The notes: generated by a model from the letters alone, not told the origin. Positions 44,631 to 52,910 are shown, counted from the stretch's first letter. The stretch: 64,000 nt of DNA from Kitasatospora fiedleri (GCF_948472415.1 NZ_OX419519.1:5609001-5673000), one strand, 5' to 3'. A program made the numbers and translations.

Positions 44631-44932
44631 CGGGCTCCCCTTCCTTGACAGGTCCGCACACGACGCCGCGGCCCGTGCGCGGCCCGGACGGGCCCGGACG
44701 AACGGGGCGGGAGGGACGAGACTACCAGCGGTCTGACGGACCGCCAGATCCCGGGTGAAACCTGTGAGCCGGATCGAGTCCCGTGGCGGACCGGCGAGTT
44801 GGCGTACGCCGGTGCCACCGGCGTGGCCTGAACAGGCCACCCGGAACACCCCGTGCAACCCCTGCAACCGTTGCGAGCGGCGGTGCGCCGGAGCACGCTG
44901 GTGCGGTACCCAGCCGCTTCGGAGCGATCGTC
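44631..44932. promoter_or_regulatory. Divergent region upstream of the SsgA-like gene, with paired palindromes
   Basis: 302 bp without a gene. Two palindromes abut at 44806-44824 (ACGCCGGTG-C-CACCGGCGT, 9-bp arms) and 44824-44839 (TGGCCTG-AA-CAGGCCA, 7-bp arms). They lie 94-127 bp before the ssg-like ATG and could be operators or a cruciform/terminator structure. No clear -10/-35 pair seen. Confidence 0.45.
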
Positions 44933-45433
44933 ATGCCGTGCGACCCCCCGCCCGCCCCTTCCGACCAGCCGCTCGCCGCCACCCCCACGGGCGGCGACCG
45001 GGACGGGGCCGCCGCGCCCCCCGCGGTGGTCGAGGAGGTGCTGGTCCTGCGGATCGCCCTGGACCAGGACCTGGTCGGCGAGGTGCGCACCCGGTTCCGG
45101 TACGCGGCCGCCGCGCCGTACGAGGTGCGGCTGACCTTCCACCTGGGGCGTCCCGACGAGGCGGACTGGGTCTTCTCCCGGGACCTGCTGCGCGACGGCC
45201 TGGAATCGCTCAGCGGACAGGGCGACGTCAAGCTGTGGCCGGCGTCCTGCCCCTGCCACGGCGCGACCCTGCACCTGGCGCTGGAGTCCCCGCACGGCAG
45301 CGCCCTGCTGGAGGCGTCCCGGCCGCAGGTGGAATCCTGGCTGGAACGCACCTACGCCGTGGTGCCGGACGGCGGCGCGCCCGAACTGCTGCCCAGCGAC
45401 GAGGAGTTGGCCGAGCTGCTGGCCGGCGGCTGA
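44933..45433 (+). CDS. SsgA-like sporulation/cell-division protein (SALP)
   Basis: 166 residues. The core from about residue 28 matches the SsgA/SsgB family: RTRFRYAAAAPYEVRLTFHL, DWVFSRDLLRDGLES, GDVKLWPAS and LALESPHGSALLEA. SALPs occur only in morphologically complex actinomycetes and guide septum-site selection, FtsZ recruitment or spore-wall maturation. A 27-residue Pro/Ala-rich extension precedes the core. ATG 44933 follows GGAG. The 3' end overlaps the convergent GAF-regulator gene by 82 bp. Confidence 0.88.
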   Translation: MPCDPPPAPSDQPLAATPTGGDRDGAAAPPAVVEEVLVLRIALDQDLVGEVRTRFRYAAAAPYEVRLTFHLGRPDEADWVFSRDLLRDGLESLSGQGDVKLWPASCPCHGATLHLALESPHGSALLEASRPQVESWLERTYAVVPDGGAPELLPSDEELAELLAGG

Positions 45434-46749
45434 GCCCCGCCGGGGCGGCCCGGCAGCCGCAGCGCGCCGCGCGCCAAGTCCGCGCGCAGCTCCCGGACGG
45501 CCGGGGCGACCGAGCCGGGCAGCAGGTCGTACGGGTCGTCCGGGCCGAGCACGGCGGTCTCGGCGCCGGCCGTCAGCCGGTACGGCCGGGCCGCCAGCAG
45601 GGCGCCCAGGTGCCTTCGCAGCCGGGAGAGTTCGGCGCGGACGGTGACGGTGCGGGCCGGGTCGGCGAACAGGGCCTCGGCGAGCCGGGCGGCGCTCAGG
45701 CCGTCCCGGTGCAGGGCCAGCAGCAGGAGCAGTTCGGCGTGCCGGGGGCTCGGCGAGTGCGACCAGGCGCCGGCGCTGCCGCGCACCCGCAGCTCGGGGC
45801 TCCCGGGGCGGCGCAGGTCCAGTTCCAGGACGGCGGACTCGGCCTGCTCGGCGAGCTCGGCCGGGCGCGGGGCGGCCGGGCGGACCAGCCAGCCGTCGGC
45901 CAGCGGCTCCACCGCGCACTCGCCCAGCGTCGGCACCCAGTGCACCCCGCCGACGCCCCAGCTGCCGGGCGGCAGCGCCAGCCGGGGCGGCCCCGGCAGG
46001 CCGGTCGCGGCGGCCGTCCAGCCCGCGCCGTCCACCACCAGGGCCGGGCCGCCGAACCGGGCCAGCAGCGGCACCGCGACCGTCCGCAGCCGGTGCAGCG
46101 CCTCCAGGTGGCCCGCCCGCAGCTCGGTCTCGGCGAGCCGGGCGGCGGTCAGCGCGAGCTGCCGCAGGTAGGGGTGGTCGCCGGTGGCGGGGCCGCTCAG
46201 GCCGACCACCCCGGCGGGCCGGCCGGTGCGCGGGTCGCGGACCGGGACGCCCACGCAGCTCCAGCCGCGGTGGCTGTACAGGTAGTGCTCGGCGGAGTGC
46301 ACGGTACTGGGGCGGGCGGTCCGGGCGGCCAGGCCGATGCCGTTGGTGCCGACCTCGTCCTCGGACCAGAGCGCGCCCGGCTCGAACCCGATCGCGTCCG
46401 CGTCCCGCCGCAGCCGCCGCCCGGTCTCCAGCCACAGGACCCGGGCCTTCGGGTCGGCGACCGCGAGCACCACCGGCGCCTGCTCGCCCGGCGTGAACAG
46501 GGCGGAGCGCAGCACCGGCAGCACCTGCTCCAGACCGGTGGCGTGCCGGGTCTCCTCCAACTCGCCGGGACGCAGCCGCCGGACCTCCCGCCCGCGCTCC
46601 GGGTCCAGCCCGAGCCCGCGCAGCCGGGCCCAGGAGTCCCCTATCTCCGGCCGGACCTCCGACCGCTGCGGGTGCTCGTGCGCCCGCAGCCGGACCGGTC
46701 GGCGGGGCGCCCGGGCGGGCGGCGTGCCGCCGCCTCCGATCCGCTGCAT
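45352..46749 (-). CDS. GAF-domain transcriptional regulator with C-terminal winged helix
   Basis: 465 residues. An AcoR-like N-terminal GAF region (about 60-230) contains LWSEDEVGTNGIGLAARTARP and HYLYSHRGWSCVGVPVRDP. The C-terminal region (about 340-430) has an OmpR-like winged helix: SPRHAELLLLLALHRDGLSAARLAE ... VTVRAELSRLRRHLGALLA. There is no sigma-54 ATPase domain. In Streptomyces such proteins often sit next to aldehyde/alcohol dehydrogenases; none is adjacent here. The last 30 residues are Ser/Gly-rich and lie antisense to the end of the SsgA-like gene. Confidence 0.82.
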   Translation of the reverse strand: MQRIGGGGTPPARAPRRPVRLRAHEHPQRSEVRPEIGDSWARLRGLGLDPERGREVRRLRPGELEETRHATGLEQVLPVLRSALFTPGEQAPVVLAVADPKARVLWLETGRRLRRDADAIGFEPGALWSEDEVGTNGIGLAARTARPSTVHSAEHYLYSHRGWSCVGVPVRDPRTGRPAGVVGLSGPATGDHPYLRQLALTAARLAETELRAGHLEALHRLRTVAVPLLARFGGPALVVDGAGWTAAATGLPGPPRLALPPGSWGVGGVHWVPTLGECAVEPLADGWLVRPAAPRPAELAEQAESAVLELDLRRPGSPELRVRGSAGAWSHSPSPRHAELLLLLALHRDGLSAARLAEALFADPARTVTVRAELSRLRRHLGALLAARPYRLTAGAETAVLGPDDPYDLLPGSVAPAVRELRADLARGALRLPGRPGGAQPPASSSANSSSLGSSSGAPPSGTTA

Positions 46750-47111
46750 GCCGTCCCCCGTCTCCCGTCCCGCTGCCAGCCTACGGGGGCCGGAGCGGAC
46801 ACGCCGGGGCGCCGGAAAGAGTCGTGCGGGCTTCGGCGGCTGCGGCAGACTGGCCTGTTCCCCGCCGCCGCGTCCCGGGCGCCGCGTCCCGGGCACGCGG
46901 GGTGGCGCGCGCGGGGTGATGCGGGCGGGGCGCGCAGGTCGCGGCGGCGGAGTGGCGGCGGAGTGGCGGACGGGCGGGGCGGTGAGCGGCGGCGGGGCCC
47001 GGACGGCGGTCGTCACGGCTGCGCGCCGAGCAGTTCGCGCAGCAGGCGTCCGTCCTTCCCGGAGCGGTGGGTGAACCGCCCACCGCGTCCGTTCTGGTAC
47101 ATGTTGTCCCT
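46750..47111. promoter_or_regulatory. Intergenic region (362 bp) between GAF regulator and PAP2 gene
   Basis: No gene is supported. It contains a direct repeat of CGGCGGAGTGG near 46940 and a hairpin GCGGTGGG/CCCACCGC (around 47064-47086) about 30 bp before the PAP2 reading frame. No recognised operator. Confidence 0.35.
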
Positions 47112-47257
47112 GTGATCCCGAATGTTCCTCCCCCGCCGACCTGCTCGCCTACGACGGCAGCGGCATCGACGGCGGCCTCTACACCCGGGTCACCGGGTGG
47201 GCCGAGTCCGCGCCGCACTGGTTCGACCAGCTGACCAGGACCTGGTCCGCGTACGGC

Positions 47258-47749
47258 ATGGCGGTGTTCGCACTGCTGATGCTCTGGGCCTGGTGGCGGG
47301 CCCGGGCCGCCGACTCGGTGGTGATGGCCCGGGTGCTGGCCTCGCCGCTGATCGTGGTGGTCGCCTACCTGGTCAACTCGGTGCTCAAGTCGCTGGTCGA
47401 GGAGGTTCGGCCGTGCCGGCAGCTCCCCGGCAGCTTCGTGGTCGAGTCCTGCGCGCCGGCCGGCGACTGGTCCTTCCCCAGCAACCACACGGTGGCCGCG
47501 TTCTCCGCCGCCGCCGCGCTCTGGTACGCCGACCGCCGGATCGGCTGGGTCGCCCTGCTGGCCGCCGTGCTGATGGGTGCCTCCCGGGTCTGGGTCGGCG
47601 CGCACTACCCGCACGACGTGCTGGCCGCCGCGCTGGTCGGCGTCCTGGTCGCCGTCCCGCTGGCGCTGCTGGCCGGGCGCGCCGCCCCGCTGGTCGACCG
47701 GCTGCGGACCGGACCACTGGGGCCGGTCCTGGGCGCCGGGGCGGTCTGA
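47258..47749 (+). CDS. PAP2-superfamily phosphatase (N-terminus apparently frameshifted)
   Basis: 163 residues from ATG 47258, with the three PAP2 motifs: KSLVEEVRP, PSNHT and SRVWVGAHYPHDV. It would dephosphorylate lipid diphosphates such as undecaprenyl diphosphate at the membrane. The same frame is coding-like upstream to about 47132 (ADLLAYDGSGIDGGLYTRV), but no start exists in that frame; a GTG at 47112 is one base out of phase across a run of five C. One extra C near 47131 would restore a 210-residue protein from 47112, so either a base is missing in the sequence or the N-terminus is broken. Confidence 0.8.
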   Translation: MAVFALLMLWAWWRARAADSVVMARVLASPLIVVVAYLVNSVLKSLVEEVRPCRQLPGSFVVESCAPAGDWSFPSNHTVAAFSAAAALWYADRRIGWVALLAAVLMGASRVWVGAHYPHDVLAAALVGVLVAVPLALLAGRAAPLVDRLRTGPLGPVLGAGAV

Positions 47750-47902
47750 GCGGTCCGGGCGGGTCGCTCGGAGCCCCCGGGAGGGGAGCCGGTCGGAGGC
47801 CGGGAACGGGCCGGTCGGAGCCCCTGGAGCGGGGTGCCGGGGGCCCGGTCGATCCGGGCCGGTCGGCCTCTTGTGCCGCCGCGCCGCCCGGGGAGAGCAT
47901 GT

Positions 47903-47942
47903 GAGCCGGGCAGGGGTGACTCCCCCGCCCGGCTCGCTTTTT
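47903..47942 (+). terminator. Hairpin with T-tract just upstream of the PPOX-fold gene
   Basis: GAGCCGGGC (47903-47911) pairs with GCCCGGCTC (47927-47935); inside, AGGGG can pair with CCCC. GCTTTTT follows. A real poly-T intrinsic terminator is rare in this GC-rich genome. It ends only 26 bp before the next ATG, so it may end PAP2 transcripts or act as an attenuator for the downstream gene. Confidence 0.7.
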
Positions 47943-47968
47943 CCTGCAGCTCTGCGGAGGGACGTGCC

Positions 47969-48481
47969 ATGCCGTACCGACTCGACGTCATCCAGGGAAA
48001 CTGGCCCGCGGACGAGCTCGGGAAGGGGGTGGAGGGCCTGCTCGCGGACAGCACGGTGCTCAGCCTCGCCACCGCCGGACACGAGCGCGGCCCGCACGCC
48101 AACCTGGCCTTCTACGCCTTCGACTCCGACCTGGTGCTGTACTTCGTCAGCGAGCGCTCCACCCGGCACAGCCTGCACCTGGCCGAGGAGGCCAGGGCCG
48201 CCGCCACCGTCCACCTGCAGCCGCCCGCGTACGGCGAGCAGCTGCGCGGCATCCAGCTCACCGGCAGCGCGAGCGAGGCCTGGGGGCGGCAGGCCGAGGC
48301 GGCGCTGACGGCCTACCGCGGCCGCTACCCGGCGTTCGCCGCCGACCCGGAGGTGGCCGCCCAGTTCCTGGCGGGGCGGGGGCCCGCCGCGCTGTACCGC
48401 TTCCAGGTGGAGGAGCTGACGGCGGTGGACGAGCCGCGGTTCGGGCGGCGCGAGTACCTGCACGCGCGGGTGCTGCGCTGA
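47969..48481 (+). CDS. Pyridoxamine 5'-phosphate oxidase-fold flavin-binding protein
   Basis: 170 residues. The split-barrel pattern is seen in TVLSLATAGHERGPHANLAFYAF, DLVLYFVSERSTRHSLHL and AAATVHLQPP ... IQLTGSASE, with the C-terminal YRFQVEELTAVDEPRFG. Such proteins bind FMN, F420 or heme; the true substrate is unknown. ATG 47969 has GGAGGG at 8 nt. Confidence 0.85.
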   Translation: MPYRLDVIQGNWPADELGKGVEGLLADSTVLSLATAGHERGPHANLAFYAFDSDLVLYFVSERSTRHSLHLAEEARAAATVHLQPPAYGEQLRGIQLTGSASEAWGRQAEAALTAYRGRYPAFAADPEVAAQFLAGRGPAALYRFQVEELTAVDEPRFGRREYLHARVLR

Positions 48482-48484
48482 GCC

Positions 48485-48589
48485 GAGCTGTGCTGGGCCG
48501 AGCTGCGCTGGGCCGAGCTGTGCTGCGTCGAACCGTGCTGGGCCGAACCGTGTTGGGCCGGGCTGCGCCGGGCTGGACCGGGCCGGGGC
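48485..48589. repeat. Seven tandem 15-nt degenerate repeats
   Basis: Units of the form GAGCTGTGCTGGGCC follow each other at 48485, 48500, 48515, 48530, 48545, 48560 and 48575 with decreasing similarity; the last codons of the upstream gene resemble the unit too. The tract is noncoding on the plus strand and lies just upstream of the FAD oxidoreductase control region. Confidence 0.8.
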
Positions 48590-48621
48590 GGGCAGGGTGC
48601 CTGACGCGTCGGGCTGGCCAG

Positions 48622-48659
48622 GTTGTATGGACAACTCTTGCGGGCGGTTCACCTTCCCG
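48622..48659 (+). promoter_or_regulatory. Phosphonate-regulon operator and PHO-like unit before the FAD oxidoreductase
   Basis: GTTG-TATGGA-CAAC (48622-48635) has 5-bp arms (GTTGT/ACAAC) and is the first of three similar palindromes before phosphonate genes. GTTCACCTTCCCG (48647-48659), a single PHO-box-like unit, follows; the identical 13-mer occurs upstream of the transporter. The operator ends 72 bp before the ATG. Confidence 0.6.
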
Positions 48660-48707
48660 AAGGGAGGTCGACGCCCGGCGGCCACCTCGACGCCCGAGCC
48701 TGTCCGC

Positions 48708-49829
48708 ATGAGAGTCATCGTCGTAGGAGCGGGCGTGCTGGGCACCATGCACGCCTGGCAGGCCGTCGAGCGCGGTCACGAGGTCGTCCACCTGGAACGC
48801 GAGACCGAGGCCCGCGGCGCCTCCGTCCGCAACTTCGGCCTGGTCTGGGTCAGCGGCCGGGCCGCCGGGCCGGAGCTGGAGACCGCGCTGCGCGCCCGCG
48901 AGCTGTGGGAGCGGATCGGCGAGCGCGTCCCCGGCCTGTGGTTCCGGCCCAACGGCTCGCTCACCCTGGCCCGTACCGAGGCCGAACTCGCGGTCGCCGA
49001 AGCCGCGTCGAAGCTCCCCGACGCCGAGGCCCGCGGCTACCGGCTGCTCGACCCGGAGCAGGTCCGCGCCCTCAACCCCGCGCTGCGCGGCGAGTTCCTG
49101 GCCGGCCTGCACTGCACCCGGGACGCCGCCGTCGAACCCCGCGTCGCCCAGCCCGCGCTGCGCGCCGCGCTGGAGGCCACCGGCCGCTACACCTTCCTGC
49201 CCGGACGCGAGGTCCGCGACCTGGTCGGCGACCGCGCCGTCCGCGACGACCACGGGCAGCTGCACGAGGGCGACCTGGTGATCCTGTGCACCGGCGCCTG
49301 GCTCGGCGGCCTGGTCCGCGAACTCGCCCCCGACCTGCCGGTGCGCCGGGTCCGCCTCCAGATGATGCAGACCGACCCGCTCGGCGAGCCGCTCACCACC
49401 TCGGTCGCCGACGGCGACTCCTTCCGCTACTACCCGGCCTTCGCCGGACCCGAGCTGGACGCCCTGCGGGCCGGCCAGCCGCAGCCCCCCGTCGCCGAAC
49501 AGCACCGGATGCAGCTGCTGATGGTGCAGCGCCGGGACGGCGGACTCACCGTCGGCGACACCCACGAGTACGACCAGCCGTTCGGCTTCGACGTGGTCGA
49601 GGACCCGTACGACCACCTCGCCGAGGTCGCCGGGGAGCTGCTCGGCCGCCCGCTGCCCCGCGTCCGCCGCCGCTGGGCCGGGGTCTACGCCCAGTGCACC
49701 GACCCCGCCCTGGTGGTCCACCGCCAGCGGCTCGCCGACACCGCCTGGCTGGTCACCGGCCCCGGCGGGCGCGGCATGACCTGCTCCCCGGCGATCGCCG
49801 AGACCACCGCGGACGCCGCGGGCCTCTGA
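48708..49829 (+). CDS. FAD-dependent oxidoreductase of the TIGR03364 type (phosphonate catabolism)
   Basis: 373 residues of the DAO/glycine-oxidase fold: FAD fingerprint VIVVGAGVLG (G7, G9, G12), RGASVRNFGLVWVSG typical of this clade, and the C-terminal AWLVTGPGGRGMTCSPAIAE. TIGR03364 proteins are defined by linkage to phosphonatase-like hydrolases; oxidation of an N-substituted or hydroxylated 2-aminoethylphosphonate to phosphonoacetaldehyde has been proposed for the group. The hydrolase gene follows at 76 bp, with a GC hairpin (49847-49866) between. There is no clear ribosome site before ATG 48708. Confidence 0.85.
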   Translation: MRVIVVGAGVLGTMHAWQAVERGHEVVHLERETEARGASVRNFGLVWVSGRAAGPELETALRARELWERIGERVPGLWFRPNGSLTLARTEAELAVAEAASKLPDAEARGYRLLDPEQVRALNPALRGEFLAGLHCTRDAAVEPRVAQPALRAALEATGRYTFLPGREVRDLVGDRAVRDDHGQLHEGDLVILCTGAWLGGLVRELAPDLPVRRVRLQMMQTDPLGEPLTTSVADGDSFRYYPAFAGPELDALRAGQPQPPVAEQHRMQLLMVQRRDGGLTVGDTHEYDQPFGFDVVEDPYDHLAEVAGELLGRPLPRVRRRWAGVYAQCTDPALVVHRQRLADTAWLVTGPGGRGMTCSPAIAETTADAAGL

Positions 49830-49905
49830 GCCGGCGGCCCGCCCACCCGGGGCCCGGGGGCCCCGGCACCGACGTCAACGTACCTGCGTGACAAGAAGGT
49901 TGGAC

Positions 49906-50588
49906 ATGAACGCGCACGATGTGACCCTGGTGGTGCTCGACATGGCGGGCACCACCGTCGCCGACGACGGCCTGGTGGAGCTGGCGTTCGACGCCGCCGC
50001 CCGCACCCAGGGGGTCGAGACCGGGAGCCCCGAGCACGCCGCGATGCTGGCGCACGTCCGGGCCACCATGGGGGAGTCGAAGATCTCCGTCTTCCGGCAC
50101 CTGTTCGGCGACGAGGACCGGGCGCAGGGCGCCAACCTGGCCTTCGAGGCCGCCTACGAGGACCTGGTCGACCAGGGCCGCTGCGAGGCGCTGCCCGGCG
50201 CCGCCGAGGCCATCGCCGAACTGCGCGGGCGGGGGCGGAAGGTGGCGCTCACCACCGGCTTCGCCCGCACCACCCAGGACCGCATCCTGGCCGCGCTCGG
50301 CTGGCAGGACATCGCCGACCTGACGCTCTGCCCGCCGACGCCGGCCGCGGCCGCCCCTACCCCGACCTGGCCCTCACCGCGCTGCTGCGCACCCGCACCG
50401 ACTCGGTCCGGCAGGTCGCGGTGGCCGGCGACACCGGCTACGACATGCTCACCGGCAGCCGGGCCGGCGCCTCGGTGGTGGCCGGCGTGCTCACCGGCGC
50501 GCACGACGCGGACCGGCTGCGCGCCGACGGCGCCACCCACGTGCTCGCCTCGGTCGCCGAGCTGCCCGCCCTGCTGGCCGCCCGCTGA
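49906..50588 (+). pseudogene. Phosphonatase-like HAD hydrolase (TIGR03351-like), apparent frameshift
   Basis: The first 142 codons read as a phosphonoacetaldehyde hydrolase-like enzyme: nucleophile D12 in LDMAGTTVAD and cap-domain MGESK with K59 at the place of the PhnX Schiff-base lysine. At about 50330-50336 the frame changes by -1; the plus-one-base frame continues with RGRPYPDLALTALLR, the metal motif VAGDTGYDML and a stop at 50586-50588. Restoring one G in CTGCCCG-CCGAC gives a normal 227-residue protein. As written, translation would run into a foreign frame to 51054. It is a sequencing error or recent inactivation. The ribosome site AAGG lies before ATG 49906. Confidence 0.82.
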
Positions 50589-50696
50589 CGACCGCCCGCT
50601 GACGGGGTCTCACTCCGCCACCACCGCCCGGCCCCGACGACGCCCCGGGGCCGGGCGGTACTGGTCCGCGCGGCTTTTGCGTGGTTATCTGATGGC

Positions 50697-51953
50697 ATGT
50701 TGCGGTCACTGCGTTCGCTCGGAGTGCTCACCCTCGGACTGGCGCTGCTCACCGGCTGCGGCTCCTCGGGCAGCGGCGGCGGCGCCCCGTCCGGCAGCGC
50801 CGGGACGGCGACCGGCGGCGCCCGACCCACCGGGAGCAGCCCGCCCGCCGGCCCGAGCCCCAGCCCGACGCCCTCCCCGACCCCGACCCCGACCCCCAGC
50901 CCCACCCCCACGCCCACCCGGTCCAGCGCCGCGCCGACCACCGGCCCGAGCGACGCGCAGCTCGCCGGGCAGCGGATCGTCTACTCGTACCCCGGCACCA
51001 CCGTCCCCGACACGCTGCTCCAGCGGGTGCGCGAGGGCCGGGCCGCCGGGGTGATTTTCTTCGCCGAGAACGTCGGCAGCGGCGGCGACGCGCTGCGCAC
51101 CGCCGTCAACCGGCTGCGGGAGGCCGAGCAGCAGAGCCCCAGCCCGCGCCCGCTGCTGCTGATGACCGACCAGGAGGGCGGCGTGGTCCGGCGGGTGCCC
51201 GGCGGGCCCGCGCAGTCCGCCAAGGACGTCGGCCGCTCCGCCGACCCGACGGCCGCCGCCACCCGGACCGGCGACGAGGCCGCCGCCGCGCTCGCCGCCT
51301 TCGGCCTCAACCTCAACCTCGCGCCGGTGCTGGACGTCTACCGCACCCCCGGCGACTTCGCCGACTCCGCGCAGCGCTCCTACAGCACCGACCCGGCCAC
51401 CGTCGGCAGGCTCGGCTCCGCCTTCCTCAAGGCCCAGCAGGGCGCCGGGGTGGCCGCCACCGCCAAGCACTTCCCCGGCCTCGGCAGCGCCCCCGCCGGG
51501 GCCAACACCGACGAGCAGCCCGTCACCCTGGACACCTCCCTCGACCAGCTGCGCACCGTCGACGAACGCCCCTACCGGGACGCGATCGCCGCCGGCGTCC
51601 AGCTGGTGATGTTCTCCTGGGCGGTCTACCCGGCCCTCGACCCCGGCACCCCCGCCGGGATGTCCGGCACGATCGTCCGCGACGAGCTCCGCACCCGCCT
51701 GCACTACCAGGGCGTCACCATCACCGACGCGATCGAGGCCAAGGCCCTCGACCCGGTCGGCGGCACCCAGCAGCGCGCCCTCGCCGTCGCCCGCGCGGGC
51801 GTCGACCTGCTGCTCTGCTCCGGCCGGGACGTCGCCCAGGGCGACGCGGCGGCCGCCGCGCTGGCCTCGGCGCTGGCCTCGGGGCAGCTCGACCGGAAGG
51901 ACTTCACCGCCTCCGCCCAGCGGGTCGACGCGCTGCGCGGCACGCTCAAGTAG
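50697..51953 (+). CDS. Lipoprotein glycoside hydrolase family 3 (NagZ-like)
   Basis: 418 residues. Signal peptide with lipobox LLTGC (Cys21), then a Pro/Thr/Ser-rich spacer (about 45-85, PSPTPSPTPTPTPSP), then a GH3 beta/alpha barrel with MTDQEGGVVRR, KHFPGLG and the nucleophile region VTITDAIEAKAL. The expected role is beta-N-acetylhexosaminidase acting on cell-wall or chitin fragments at the outer face of the membrane. It is convergent with the DUF6584 gene 10 bp away. Confidence 0.9.
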   Translation: MLRSLRSLGVLTLGLALLTGCGSSGSGGGAPSGSAGTATGGARPTGSSPPAGPSPSPTPSPTPTPTPSPTPTPTRSSAAPTTGPSDAQLAGQRIVYSYPGTTVPDTLLQRVREGRAAGVIFFAENVGSGGDALRTAVNRLREAEQQSPSPRPLLLMTDQEGGVVRRVPGGPAQSAKDVGRSADPTAAATRTGDEAAAALAAFGLNLNLAPVLDVYRTPGDFADSAQRSYSTDPATVGRLGSAFLKAQQGAGVAATAKHFPGLGSAPAGANTDEQPVTLDTSLDQLRTVDERPYRDAIAAGVQLVMFSWAVYPALDPGTPAGMSGTIVRDELRTRLHYQGVTITDAIEAKALDPVGGTQQRALAVARAGVDLLLCSGRDVAQGDAAAAALASALASGQLDRKDFTASAQRVDALRGTLK

Positions 51954-51963
51954 CGGGCGGCCG

Positions 51964-52536
51964 TCAGAGCACCAGCGCCAGCAGCACCGCCGCCACGGCG
52001 ACGAGCACCAGGGTGAGGCGGAACGCGGCCACGTGCGCGGGCCGTTGGGGGCGGAGGTCGGCCTCGGCGTGGTGCCGCCGGGCGGGCCGACGGCCGACCG
52101 GCGCGACCGGTGCGGGGGCCGGCGGGCCGACGGTCGCGGGCGCCGGGGCCGCGGCGTCCTCCCGGTGCTCCGGCCAGTCGGGGTCGGTGCCGGTGGCCGC
52201 CCGGTACAGGGCGGCCAGGCGGCGGCGGGCGGTCGGGGTCGGCGGCGGGCGGCGCGCCGGGTCCGGCCAGCGCAGCACGGCCAGGCGGCGGGCCGGGTCG
52301 CGGAAGCGCCGTTCGAAGGCGGCCAGTTCGAGGCCGGACAGCTCCTCGTCCAGGTAGTTCCAGCGCCCGCACTCGTCCAGCCGCCCGGTCCGCCGGTACG
52401 CGTCGGCGAGGCGGCGGCGGGCCGCCAGGTCGGTCGGGTCGTTCGACAGCAGGCCGTGCAGCCGGCGCAGGGCCAGCGGCTCGCGGCCCTCCCGCAGGTC
52501 GGCCGCAGCTCTGACCAGGGTGGATTCGACACTCAC
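51964..52536 (-). CDS. DUF6584-like protein with C-terminal membrane anchor
   Basis: 190 residues. The N-terminal 95 residues form a TPR-like helical repeat (VRAAADLREGREPLALRRLHGLL, LAARRRLADAYRRTGRLDECGRW, then FERRFRDPARRLAVL), which resembles DUF6584 as I remember it. A Pro/Ala/Arg-rich linker leads to a single C-terminal membrane segment (LTLVLVAVAAVLLALVL). Function unknown. The start is GTG 52536. Confidence 0.7.
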   Translation of the reverse strand: MSVESTLVRAAADLREGREPLALRRLHGLLSNDPTDLAARRRLADAYRRTGRLDECGRWNYLDEELSGLELAAFERRFRDPARRLAVLRWPDPARRPPPTPTARRRLAALYRAATGTDPDWPEHREDAAAPAPATVGPPAPAPVAPVGRRPARRHHAEADLRPQRPAHVAAFRLTLVLVAVAAVLLALVL

Positions 52537-52589
52537 GGCCCCGGATTCTGCTGGTCCGCCCCGGCTGCGGTCAACCGGATTCGGGCAGG

Positions 52590-52910
52590 TCAGTGGGTGG
52601 AGCGGAGGTTGAGCAGCACCACGCCGGCGATCACCAGGGCGAGGCCGCACCACTGGAGGCGGCCCAGCGCCTCGCCGAAGAAGCACGCGCCGATCGCCGC
52701 GACGGCGGCGGTGCCCGCACCCGACCAGACCGCGTACGCGACCGAGACGGGTATGTGCTTGAGGGCCCGGCCGAGCAGGGCGAAGGAGAGCGCGTAGCCG
52801 ACCGCGACGGCCAGGCTGGGCCACAGCCGGGAGAAGCCGTCGGTGAGCTTGAGCAGGCTGGTGGCGCAGACCTCGCTGGTGATCGCCAGGGCGAGCAGCA
52901 GGTACGGCAT
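52590..52910 (-). CDS. Small multidrug resistance (SMR) exporter
   Basis: 106 residues with four membrane helices. The membrane glutamate E13 in AITSEVCATSLLKLTDGF is the SMR proton/substrate-coupling residue, and GRALKHIPVSVAYAVWSGAGTAAVAAIG is the family signature. It exports cationic compounds by proton exchange. Its ATG overlaps the stop of the HAD gene (TGATG), so the two are translationally coupled. Confidence 0.92.
   Translation of the reverse strand: MPYLLLALAITSEVCATSLLKLTDGFSRLWPSLAVAVGYALSFALLGRALKHIPVSVAYAVWSGAGTAAVAAIGACFFGEALGRLQWCGLALVIAGVVLLNLRSTH

Noticed and set aside
47122..47904. 260-codon open frame over the PAP2 gene
   Set aside because: Arg/Gly/Pro-rich shadow translation in the wrong phase; the PAP2 motifs are in the frame starting at 47258.
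48485..48589. Possible CRISPR-like repeat
   Set aside because: Units are only 15 nt, contiguous without spacers and degenerate.
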